Shown: positions 5,668 through 12,097 of the stretch, piece after piece
Layout of the letters: each line of letters starts with the position of its first letter
Position numbering within the stretch: position 1 is the first letter of the stretch
DNA from: Acidobacteriota bacterium
Lineage (GTDB): Bacteria; Acidobacteriota; Terriglobia; Acidiferrales; UBA7541
Direction of reading: 5' to 3'
NCBI GenBank assembly: GCA_003131985.1
Contig: PKWH01000171.1
Location: forward strand, 523 to 14,046
Length of the DNA stretch: 13,524 nt
The notes under the pieces: model-generated
The model's input: only the letters and a program-made list of their open reading frames with translations
What the model was told of the DNA's origin: nothing
Databases searched by the model: none
Program-made: the position numbers and the translations under genes

Positions 5668-6114
5668 ATGGCGCCCAAACGTCAAAAAGTCGTGGAACCC
5701 AAGGAAGGCAAGGAGAACCAAAAGGATCATAAAGAGCTCAAAGACTTCAAGGAATACAAAGAAGCGAAGGATTCGGACGCGAAGCTCCACAAGGACAAGG
5801 ACCACAAAGAATTCAAAGATATTAAAGAAATCAAGGAGGCCAAGGACACAGACGCCAAGAATTTCAAGGACAAAGAGAAGGAGATCGACCACAAGCCGGG
5901 GAAGGAGTTCAAAGACATCAAGGAGTATGACAAGTGGATTGGCGAAAACTTCCCCGTCGATCCGGGTGGCCCAGTGGAAGGCGGCATCACTATCGCGCGA
6001 CTGGCTCGGCGCGTTGCGAACTTGGAAGCGATTCTGGGCAAAGCGCAGCGACCCGTCCGAACGAAGGAACATCCCGCAGTGGGCAAGAAGGCGGCGAAAA
6101 AACGTGGCGGATAA
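5668..6114 (+). CDS. Lys/Glu/Asp-repeat protein C, candidate ATP-grasp substrate
   Basis: The protein has 148 residues, with ATG preceded by CCAGGAGGACTCGA. Residues 1-90 contain 27 lysines (30%), arranged as [D/E]-x-K triplets: D-H-K, E-L-K, D-F-K, E-Y-K, E-A-K, then D-S-D-A-K. Residues 20-44 and 45-69 are a 25-residue tandem repeat with 19 identities; the third position of variation is mostly hydrophobic. Then come W90, 'ENFPVDPGGPVEGG' and 'ITIARLARRVANLEAI' (107-122), shared with protein B, and a basic tail 'KKAAKKRGG'. The paralogues' AFIQP motif is replaced by a 'QRPVRTKEHP' stretch. Its stop overlaps the GTG start of the degenerate ATP-grasp gene by 11 nt, tying substrate and enzyme genes into one operon. 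A role as peptide substrate is inferred. Confidence 0.84.
   Translation: MAPKRQKVVEPKEGKENQKDHKELKDFKEYKEAKDSDAKLHKDKDHKEFKDIKEIKEAKDTDAKNFKDKEKEIDHKPGKEFKDIKEYDKWIGENFPVDPGGPVEGGITIARLARRVANLEAILGKAQRPVRTKEHPAVGKKAAKKRGG
5725..5874 (+). repeat. 75-bp in-frame tandem repeat inside Lys-rich gene C
   Basis: Two consecutive 75-bp units (5725-5799 and 5800-5874) encode 25 residues each, with 19 of 25 identical. Each unit is five [D/E]-x-K triplets, then D-(S/T)-D-A-K, then a short K-D-K ending. A partial third copy follows around residues 74-89 (D-H-K, E-F-K, D-I-K, E-Y). Confidence 0.85.
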
Positions 6115-6826
6115 ATCTCTCCTGATTGTCGCGAGCGCGAGCGACGAAACGGCCAGGCAATTAGCGACGCTCTGGAAGAACGACGGCGCGCGCCTGGTGC
6201 TTCCTCGCGACCTTTCGCGCCCGGGTTGGAGATATCAGCCCGGGCAAGTGGAAAGCTCGGTGGCCGCGGCCGACGGCGAATTAATTCCGGCGCGCCAAAT
6301 ATCGGGCGTACTAACGCGCCTCGGCAGCATCCCCGAAGACGAGCTGATCGAAATTGCTCCCGCGGATCGAGAGTACGTCGCGCGCGAAATGAATGCGTTT
6401 CTGCTGGCATGGCTGTCGGCGCTGAGATGCCCGATGCTTAACCGGCCCGGAAATATTTGCCTTTCGGGACCTAACTGGAGGCCGGAGCAATGGGCGCATG
6501 CAGCGTCGCAAGCGGGAGTTCCGGTAGTTCCCGCTCGGCGGCACGTGCCGAATGAAAACGCTCCGTCGCCGGTTTTGCGGTTCGTACCCCCGGTTACTGT
6601 TACCGTTGTGGGCAAAAAGTGCTTCGGCTCCGAGGATAACTTTCTGCAGGTCAGCGCGCGACGCATCGCATGCCACGCCAATGTGGAGCTTCTCGCCGTA
6701 ACTTTTGCCGGAAGCGGCAAGGACGCGCGTTTTCTCTCCGCGAACCTGTGGCCAAATATTTCAGCGCCAGACGTTGCTGACGCGGTGCAAGAACATCTAT
6801 TGGGACGATCGCGCCACAGTCCTTAG
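6104..6826 (+). CDS. Degenerate ATP-grasp-like partner protein (pseudo-ligase)
   Basis: The protein has 240 residues from a GTG at 6104 (upstream AGAAGGCGG), overlapping gene C by 11 nt; the frame stays open upstream only through an out-of-frame reading of gene C. By eye it aligns with the next gene. The pre-ATP-grasp part carries 'VLTRLGS…MNAFLLAWLSAL…MLNRPGN' matching 'AYLRPYD…GEALLGWAD…VVNRPSA'. 'GVPVVP' matches 'GFAVPETLV', 'VTVTVVGKKCFGSE' matches 'YRVHVVGDKVFPSE', and 'NVELLAVTFAGSG…FLSANLWPN' matches 'GVNLPVAGIDLRL…CFEVNPSPG'. The central nucleotide-binding region with the second Lys and the hinge is missing (about 60 residues shorter), and the Mg-ligand Asp and Glu are replaced. It is therefore probably catalytically dead and may be a substrate-binding or regulatory partner of the active ligase. 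Confidence 0.75.
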   Translation: MADKSLLIVASASDETARQLATLWKNDGARLVLPRDLSRPGWRYQPGQVESSVAAADGELIPARQISGVLTRLGSIPEDELIEIAPADREYVAREMNAFLLAWLSALRCPMLNRPGNICLSGPNWRPEQWAHAASQAGVPVVPARRHVPNENAPSPVLRFVPPVTVTVVGKKCFGSEDNFLQVSARRIACHANVELLAVTFAGSGKDARFLSANLWPNISAPDVADAVQEHLLGRSRHSP

Positions 6827-6841
6827 CCGAATGGAGTTGCC

Positions 6842-7744
6842 ATGATTTTGTTTTGGGGTCTTCCGGGAGACAGCCCGCTCACCGCGGTCGCGCATGTACT
6901 TGCGCGGCGACGAGTGAAGACCGCGTTCCTGGACCAGCACGATAGCCTCGAATGGAGCGTCGAGCTAAACGTCGGCGACTCGATTTCCGGATTTTTGCGC
7001 AATGGCAGCCAGTCTCTGGATTTCGCGGAAATCAAATCTGCTTATCTGCGGCCGTACGACACGCGCGATTTAGCGGGGGTGCCGAGCGAAGGCCCGGGTC
7101 AGGCCCATGCTTTGGGTCTCGGCGAAGCATTGCTCGGCTGGGCGGATATTACTCCCGCGAAAGTGGTGAATCGTCCTTCGGCAATGACGCCAAACAATTC
7201 AAAGCCTTACCAATCCATGCAGATTCGCGCGCTCGGGTTCGCTGTGCCGGAGACTCTGGTCACTACGGATCCGGAGGCTGCGCGGGAGTTTTGGGAGAGA
7301 CACGGCACGGTGATCTACAAATCGGTGAGCAGCGTTCGCAGCATCGTGTCGAAGCTCTCGTCCAAGCAAGCGGCGCGGCTCGAGAACGTGAAATGGTGCC
7401 CGACCCAATTTCAAGAGCACATTGCGGGGACGGACTATCGCGTGCACGTGGTTGGCGACAAAGTGTTCCCCAGCGAAATTGAGTCGCAGGCGGACGACTA
7501 TCGTTACGCGTGCCGCAATGGTGGTGAGGCAAAAATAAAAGCCGCGCGCCTGCCCCGCGAAGTGGCCGATCGGTGCCGCCGCCTCGCTGCCGGAGTGAAT
7601 CTCCCCGTCGCTGGTATTGATTTGCGCCTAACGCCAACGGGCGAGTGGTATTGTTTTGAGGTGAATCCGTCCCCTGGATTTACCTACTATCAGAACGCCA
7701 CAGGACAACCCATCGCGGAAGCAATCGCGCAGTACCTCGTTTAA
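6842..7744 (+). CDS. ATP-grasp ligase, RimK/MvdD-type
   Basis: The protein has 300 residues from an ATG preceded by TGGAG, 15 nt after the preceding gene. An N-terminal pre-ATP-grasp domain (1-~115) is followed by an ATP-grasp fold with all key residues visible: K121 ('NNSKPYQ'), K160 ('VIYKSVSS'), hinge 'QFQEHI' with E192, R200 in 'DYRVHVVGDKVF', D260 in 'GIDLRL', and E273/N275 in 'CFEVNPSPG'. The closest known enzymes are RimK-like ligases and the MvdC/MvdD (MdnB/MdnC) macrocyclases of microviridin-type graspetides. These activate a carboxylate as acyl-phosphate and join it to an amine or hydroxyl. Three Lys/Asp/Glu-rich genes upstream make amide formation between side chains, or addition of an amino acid to them, the natural hypothesis; the acceptor is not determined. 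No transporter or protease gene is adjacent. Confidence 0.88.
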   Translation: MILFWGLPGDSPLTAVAHVLARRRVKTAFLDQHDSLEWSVELNVGDSISGFLRNGSQSLDFAEIKSAYLRPYDTRDLAGVPSEGPGQAHALGLGEALLGWADITPAKVVNRPSAMTPNNSKPYQSMQIRALGFAVPETLVTTDPEAAREFWERHGTVIYKSVSSVRSIVSKLSSKQAARLENVKWCPTQFQEHIAGTDYRVHVVGDKVFPSEIESQADDYRYACRNGGEAKIKAARLPREVADRCRRLAAGVNLPVAGIDLRLTPTGEWYCFEVNPSPGFTYYQNATGQPIAEAIAQYLV

Positions 7745-8427
7745 CTATTGAGGCGGCCGAACGCTTGGGTCCAGGTGGCTGCCGTCTTCGCTAATTCCTG
7801 CAAGACGGCGGCGTCGGTTTTGCCTGAGCTTTTCAATACGTGGAAGGAGTGATCGGCGGTATCGATCACGTGCAATGTCGCGCGCGAACCCAGTTCGGCG
7901 TAGATAGGGCGCAGCAAATTGAGATCGGCGAGCTTGTCGCGCGTACCTTGGAAGAAAAGCATCGGCAATTTGACTAAGCGCAGATGCTGCGCACGCTTCG
8001 TCCCCGGCTGATTCGGCGGATGCAGCGGAAAGCCGAAGAAGATCAGCCCGCGAACGCCGTCCAAGTCGCGCTCTGATGCAGCGAGCGAGGTCATTCGCCC
8101 GCCGAGCGACTTGCCTCCCGCAAATACCGGCAGGTCCGGAGCCGCTCTCGAGGCCGCGTCCACAGCCGCGACAACCGCAGCCGTGAGCGCAGGCGGCCTG
8201 TCGGGAATCTTGCGCTGCTGCTCCATGTACGGGAATTGGAAACGCAGCGTGGCCACTTTTACGGCTGCCAGTTCCGTCGCAAGCGACTGCATGAACGGAT
8301 GATTCATTCCCGCGCCCGCGCCGTGCGCCAGCACCAACAGGGATTCGGCCCCCTGCGGCCGCACCAGTATCGCAGATACCTCGCCCGCATTTTGAACCGC
8401 AAAACGCATATTCGCGCTGCTCGCCAT
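7741..8427 (-). CDS. Alpha/beta hydrolase, KANL3/TEX30/dienelactone-hydrolase-like
   Basis: The protein has 228 residues starting at the ATG at 8427; an in-frame ATG at residue 7 is an alternative, and the longer upstream frame has no coding character. The N-terminal strands lead to 'LLVLAHGAGAGMNHPFM' (oxyanion region, residues 30-46). They are followed by 'TLRFQFPYME', the nucleophile motif 'FAGGKSLGGRM' with S107, 'LIFFGFPLHPPNQP', 'LFFQGTRDKLAD' with acid D164, and 'ADHSFHV' with H193. This is the signature order of the KANL3/Tex30-like hydrolase family, cytoplasmic, with unknown natural substrate. It converges on the ATP-grasp gene: the two stops share the 4-bp palindrome TTAA at 7741-7744. 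It is on the opposite strand and need not belong to the peptide system. Confidence 0.88.
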   Translation of the reverse strand: MASSANMRFAVQNAGEVSAILVRPQGAESLLVLAHGAGAGMNHPFMQSLATELAAVKVATLRFQFPYMEQQRKIPDRPPALTAAVVAAVDAASRAAPDLPVFAGGKSLGGRMTSLAASERDLDGVRGLIFFGFPLHPPNQPGTKRAQHLRLVKLPMLFFQGTRDKLADLNLLRPIYAELGSRATLHVIDTADHSFHVLKSSGKTDAAVLQELAKTAATWTQAFGRLNS

Positions 8428-8475
8428 GATGTTCTCGCAACCTTCCCGCAGCTGCGCAATGTTTCCATCGCTGCA

Positions 8476-8505
8476 ATAGCAAGAATAGCAAAGTACTATG
8501 GCCAA
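8476..8505 (-). promoter_or_regulatory. Candidate promoter for the hydrolase gene
   Basis: On the minus strand, TTGGCC (8505-8500) and TGCTAT (8481-8476) are 18 nt apart, about 50 nt upstream of the start at 8427. A 9-bp-period direct repeat AATAGCAA (8475-8482, 8484-8491) overlaps the -10 region and could be an operator half-site pair. Weak evidence. Confidence 0.3.
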
Positions 8506-8558
8506 TTTTATAGGCTCGGGACAAGATCGCTTAATCGAACTTTGCAGAGGCGGGCAGC

Positions 8559-10232
8559 TTGGGGGATAGTGTTTTGCGAACGACGGGGACGCCGGCGCCA
8601 ACGGAATCGTTGCTGAATGAGCTGGATCTCTGCGTGCGCGAGGCAGAGGCACCGGCACTCGACTCGGTAGAGCAATCACACGACTCAGTCCCGCAATCAC
8701 CAGCTTCCCTAGCGCCATCATCGGCAACGCAATCAATTATTCAATCATCCGCGCAGCCGGCGGAAACATCCGCATCGCAGCCCGAGCAGGTGCGTGTCGA
8801 TGAGGTTCCCATCGGGGTACTTGAGGTTCCCGTTGGCGTGTGGGGTTCGCGGCGCGGCGCATTTTCTTCGGGCCAGTTTGGCCGCATCGAAGTATTCGCG
8901 GAAGAAACGTCCACGGTCATCGTCTTTCCGCATGGCGCGGTTATTCGCCTGTCGTCCGCTGTTGCTCCGGGCCAAATGATGATGGTTACGAATCGCGATT
9001 CGAATCAGGTTGCCGCTTGCCGCGTGGTAAAGGCCAGAAACTTTCCAAACGCGAAAGGCTATGCCGAGGTCGAGTTCTTTCGGCCTACTAATAAGTTTTG
9101 GGGCGATTACATTCCGCAGGGCACCATGAAGTCGGCGACAGCACCCGCACCGGCAGCGGCGGACAAATACGCGGACGATTTCTGGAACAACGCTTACTCG
9201 CCGGAAATGATCAACGTTCTTGCCAACGCCAAGACGGCTTCGCCAGTTCCCTTCCCGGCTGCACCGAACAAAGTCGGGCCGATCGGAAGCCGCGCAAAGC
9301 AGACTACTTCGGCGGAAAGACTGGCGCAGCGCGCGACGCCCACATCGACACCGACACTCGTACATTCGCATCAGCGGGATGTCAACACGGGCGAGCGTTC
9401 TTGGATACGAGATTTTTTAAACTCGTTGCCGGGCCAGGTGGTCGCTCTAAGCGGGGCGGATCGGAATTTTTCTCCGAAGCCCAGGATGGCTTTCGCATGG
9501 GTCACTGTGACGTGTCTCTTGCTAATGGGCGCGACGGGAATGTTTCTATTGCATCGCGGAGCGGGGCAATTCGACACAACGGCTCAGACAAATCCCGCGC
9601 CCGGAGAGCCCGACATTTCGTTAACGGCGAACGCCGCGCAGAGCGCGCAACCCGAAAGCAATTCCAGTTCCGTCGCGCCTTCGGTCGATCCAGGAGTGCC
9701 CGTCATCGCCAAGACCGAAAACTTTCCAGGCACGCAATCTCGCGAGTATGGCGATAACGCCCGCACTCCTCAGCCGTCATCGAAAATGTCTATCTTGGCT
9801 CGTAAAATACTGAACGATGGAAAACCTCTGGCCGCGCTGCCAGTAGCGCGTCGTTCAGCCACAGTAATTGGCAAAGAAGCGCCACCCAACATGACCGGTG
9901 CGAATTCGAACCCCGGTATAGGTGCGATCCCAGGAATCTTTTCGGCCTTCTTGCCTACGGGCGGCCGCGTGAAGGAAGCGCAGCTCGTTTCTAAAACTGC
10001 GCCAAATTATCCGGCCATGGCTAAGCAATCTCAAATCGAAGGTGAAGTCACCGTGAACGCGGTGATTGACATCACCGGCAAGCTAACCAACATGAAAGTA
10101 GTTTCCGGCTCGCCACTGCTGCAACAAGCCGCGCTCGATTCCCTGCGCACATGGAAGTACGAGCCGGCTTTCCTCAACGATAAACCCGTCCCAGTCCAAA
10201 CCTCGATCACCGTAAAGTTCCGCCTACGCTAG
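8559..10232 (+). CDS. PilZ-like domain, transmembrane and TonB C-terminal fusion protein
   Basis: The protein has 557 residues from a TTG at 8559 (upstream AGAGGCGGG); another TTG at 8574 is possible and no ATG is near. Residues ~1-80 are a Ser/Pro/Ala-rich linker. Residues ~85-185 form a PilZ-like beta-barrel ('GVWGSRRGAFSSGQFGRIEVF', 'TSTVIVFPHGAVIRLSS', 'KGYAEVEFFRP'), but without a clear RxxxR plus D/NxSxxG c-di-GMP motif. A transmembrane helix lies at ~310-332 (MAFAWVTVTCLLLMG…). A disordered Pro/Ser/Asn-rich stretch follows, then a TonB C-terminal domain at ~467-557 ('APNYPAMAKQSQIEGEVTV', 'LQQAALDSLRTWKYEPAFLNDKPVPVQT') ending on '…VKFRLR'. The topology would place the PilZ-like part in the cytoplasm and the TonB part in the periplasm. 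No ExbB/ExbD is nearby, so true energy transduction is uncertain. Confidence 0.85.
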   Translation: MGDSVLRTTGTPAPTESLLNELDLCVREAEAPALDSVEQSHDSVPQSPASLAPSSATQSIIQSSAQPAETSASQPEQVRVDEVPIGVLEVPVGVWGSRRGAFSSGQFGRIEVFAEETSTVIVFPHGAVIRLSSAVAPGQMMMVTNRDSNQVAACRVVKARNFPNAKGYAEVEFFRPTNKFWGDYIPQGTMKSATAPAPAAADKYADDFWNNAYSPEMINVLANAKTASPVPFPAAPNKVGPIGSRAKQTTSAERLAQRATPTSTPTLVHSHQRDVNTGERSWIRDFLNSLPGQVVALSGADRNFSPKPRMAFAWVTVTCLLLMGATGMFLLHRGAGQFDTTAQTNPAPGEPDISLTANAAQSAQPESNSSSVAPSVDPGVPVIAKTENFPGTQSREYGDNARTPQPSSKMSILARKILNDGKPLAALPVARRSATVIGKEAPPNMTGANSNPGIGAIPGIFSAFLPTGGRVKEAQLVSKTAPNYPAMAKQSQIEGEVTVNAVIDITGKLTNMKVVSGSPLLQQAALDSLRTWKYEPAFLNDKPVPVQTSITVKFRLR

Positions 10233-10449
10233 ACGCTTCGACACTCGCTGCGGATCATAAATTCGGCCGCGACCGGCAAAAGCCTTGAACTCCGGAATCA
10301 ATCACACCTCCTCCAAGTAATTACTTATATGTTGACTCAACTGATGTTATACTCTGCAGGATCACAAGAGCGGACGGGTTGAAGTTCCGCAGTTCTGCAA
10401 GTTTTCCCCTTAAAGAACCCCCTAGAAACTCAAAATGGAGGACCTCCCG
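10233..10449 (+). promoter_or_regulatory. 5' region of lipoprotein gene 1 with extended -10
   Basis: A 217-nt gap without a gene. It has a TGT-TATACT extended -10 element (TATACT at 10348-10353) and a perfect palindrome GTTGACTCAAC at 10331-10341. The last ~90 nt (10362-10449) form a leader conserved before the paralogue at 12013-12097: TCACAAnAGCGnACGnGTTGAAG, a TTCTnCAAG core, CCCCTAG, and TGGAGG as RBS. The palindrome and -10 are not conserved in the second copy. Confidence 0.45.
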
Positions 10450-11946
10450 ATGCAGACGTGTAAGCCATTTGTGCCCGCAAAAAACGCATCCAGTGTTTTG
10501 CTTTCGATTTTTGCCATCGCCCTTTTCGGCGTGTTGCTCGCGGGCTGCGGTTCGAGTTCGCACATGGGTACGCCTCCGCCGGTTGGAAACACGCAAGTCG
10601 TCGTGCTGCTGACCAGCACGGCGAACGATCAGTTGGTCTCCTACCAAGCGTTAGTCGCGAGCATCGCTCTCGTCAATCAAGCCGGCACTTCAGTCACCGT
10701 CTTCACCAATCCGGTTAGTTTCGGTCCTTTAGGCGAGTGGACGCATCTCAACGGCGTCTCCGAACCGCTGCCGGCGGCGACCGTTCCGCAGGGAACGTAT
10801 ACGTCAGCGGTGGTCAAGGTTGACGCTTGTGGTTTCACCGATCTGACTTTCGTCCCGCCCGGAGGCGCCACACCTGGGTTTCTTACGTCGTTTAACACCG
10901 AGGGAACTTGCTCGGAAGGCAGCGGTTTGACGACTGTAAATCTTCCCAGCCCGATCATGATTACGGGTTCGGTGATGGGTCTATCGCTAAACCTGCAAGT
11001 CTCGCAGTCCTTCACGCTGAACGCGACAGCAGTCCCGCAGACGTACACCATCGATCCGGTTTTTACGCTTACGCCTGTTTCGATCGCCGCTCAGCCCACG
11101 GATGAAACCAACGGCAAAGTAACGGTGATTGATGCCGAGGTGTCGTCGGTCGGCGCCGACGGCAAGACGTTCACAGCTCAGACGGGAAATACTGGCGCGA
11201 CGTTGACGATTGTTTCCAGCACTGCCACGGTGTTTCAAGGAATTGCAGGCTTTTCCGCTCTAACTCCGAACTTGGTTTTCAGTTTCGACGCCGCGATTCA
11301 ATCCGACGGCTCGTTGCTCGCGACGCGCATTGAAGTGGACAGTCCAACGGCGGTCACAGGCGTGGCCGGCCCTTTCACCTTTCCCGTAATCGCACCCGGC
11401 TTTTTCACCACCATAAATCTCGAACAGGACGGCTGCACGATCACGAACACCCCTCTTTGCGACCAGATTTTCCTTCAAAGCGGCACGGTGTTCAACGTGT
11501 CTGGAGAATTCACGAATCTGACCAGCCTTCCGTTTCCGGCAACCTTTACCACGGCGAACTTCCTGCAGGGCCAGAACGTTTTGATAACTTCAAATGGAAT
11601 ACCTGACCAACAGTCAGTCGAAACGGCGACCACCATTACGCTGCTGCCGCAGACACTCAATGGAATGGTGACAGCGGTAGCAAGCGACAGCGGATTTACC
11701 GTCTACACCGTCACTCTCGCTCCTTATGATTTGATTCCGGTCCTGCAAAACTACACCAGCGACACTCCGCCACCGCACCTGACGAACCCAACGACGATCG
11801 TCGTTTATGCGGACACCAACACCCGGATGCTGAACACCAGCGCAGTTGCCGCAGGCAGCCTGATTCGTTTTCGAGGCCTGATTTTCTTCGACAACGGCAC
11901 GCTGCGCATGGACGCCGGCGAAATCTACGACGGCGTAACCGAGTAA
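10450..11946 (+). CDS. DUF4382/DUF5666-type lipoprotein, copy 1
   Basis: The protein has 498 residues from the ATG at 10450, preceded by TGGAGG; an in-frame ATG at 10435 overlaps that RBS and is not conserved in the paralogue (GTG there). A lipoprotein signal ends in L-A-G-C with the lipidated Cys at 33. An immunoglobulin-like beta-rich N-terminal part follows ('TQVVVLLTSTANDQLVSYQALVASIALVNQ'), typical of DUF4382. Then come 'GSVMGLSLNLQV' and 'PVFTLTPVSIAAQPTDETNGKV', and a DUF5666-like segment around residues 220-300 ('GKTFTAQTG…FSFDAAIQSDGSLLATRIEVD'). A similar barrel recurs near the C-terminus ('MVTAVASDSGFTVYTVTL…VYADTNTRML'). It is exported and lipid-anchored, and its function is unknown. 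It precedes a tandem paralogue by ~150 nt, with no strong terminator between. Confidence 0.88.
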   Translation: MQTCKPFVPAKNASSVLLSIFAIALFGVLLAGCGSSSHMGTPPPVGNTQVVVLLTSTANDQLVSYQALVASIALVNQAGTSVTVFTNPVSFGPLGEWTHLNGVSEPLPAATVPQGTYTSAVVKVDACGFTDLTFVPPGGATPGFLTSFNTEGTCSEGSGLTTVNLPSPIMITGSVMGLSLNLQVSQSFTLNATAVPQTYTIDPVFTLTPVSIAAQPTDETNGKVTVIDAEVSSVGADGKTFTAQTGNTGATLTIVSSTATVFQGIAGFSALTPNLVFSFDAAIQSDGSLLATRIEVDSPTAVTGVAGPFTFPVIAPGFFTTINLEQDGCTITNTPLCDQIFLQSGTVFNVSGEFTNLTSLPFPATFTTANFLQGQNVLITSNGIPDQQSVETATTITLLPQTLNGMVTAVASDSGFTVYTVTLAPYDLIPVLQNYTSDTPPPHLTNPTTIVVYADTNTRMLNTSAVAAGSLIRFRGLIFFDNGTLRMDAGEIYDGVTE

Positions 11947-11983
11947 GGCCGGAATCATTGTGTCCTAGACAATTACTTTAAAT

Positions 11984-12016
11984 GTGATGTACCCACAGTC
12001 ACAGCTGTGGCGTCAC
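11984..12016. other. 12-bp hairpin upstream of lipoprotein copy 2
   Basis: GTGATG (11984-11989) pairs with CGTCAC (12011-12016) with one G-U. A 3-nt bulge follows, then CCACAG (11993-11998) pairs with CTGTGG (12005-12010) around a 6-nt loop. It contains the 10-bp palindrome CACAGCTGTG (12000-12009). No U-run follows, so it is not an intrinsic terminator by itself. It lies where copy 1 has its palindrome and -10. Confidence 0.55.
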
Positions 12017-12097
12017 AATAGCGAACGAGTTGAAGCTCCGCCGTTCTACAAGTCTCCCATACATAGGCCCCTAGTAACTTGAAGTGGAGGCGTACCG

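Noticed and set aside
5725..5874. CRISPR-like array
   Set aside because: The repeats are contiguous, in-frame coding units with no spacers, and there are no cas genes.
4256..6114. Histone H1-like or DNA-binding interpretation of the Lys-rich proteins
   Set aside because: Lysines are balanced by similar numbers of Asp/Glu, and the AKP-type repeats typical of H1-like proteins are absent.
5603..6826. 407-codon open frame, plus strand, Arg/Ser/Lys-rich in its first half
   Set aside because: The first ~167 codons are an out-of-frame reading of Lys-rich gene C. The true gene is the portion from GTG 6104.
8428..8736. Upstream extension of the hydrolase frame to 331 codons
   Set aside because: The extension overlaps the start of the divergent PilZ/TonB gene and has no hydrolase-family sequence. 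The compact start at 8427 gives the full domain.
8745..9371. 208-codon minus-strand frame opposite the PilZ/TonB gene
   Set aside because: Arg-rich antisense shadow without a start context. The plus strand encodes recognisable domains.
10332..10353. TTGACT / TATACT as a standard -35/-10 pair
   Set aside because: The spacing is only 10 nt. TATACT is instead kept as a possible extended -10, and TTGACT as part of a palindrome.
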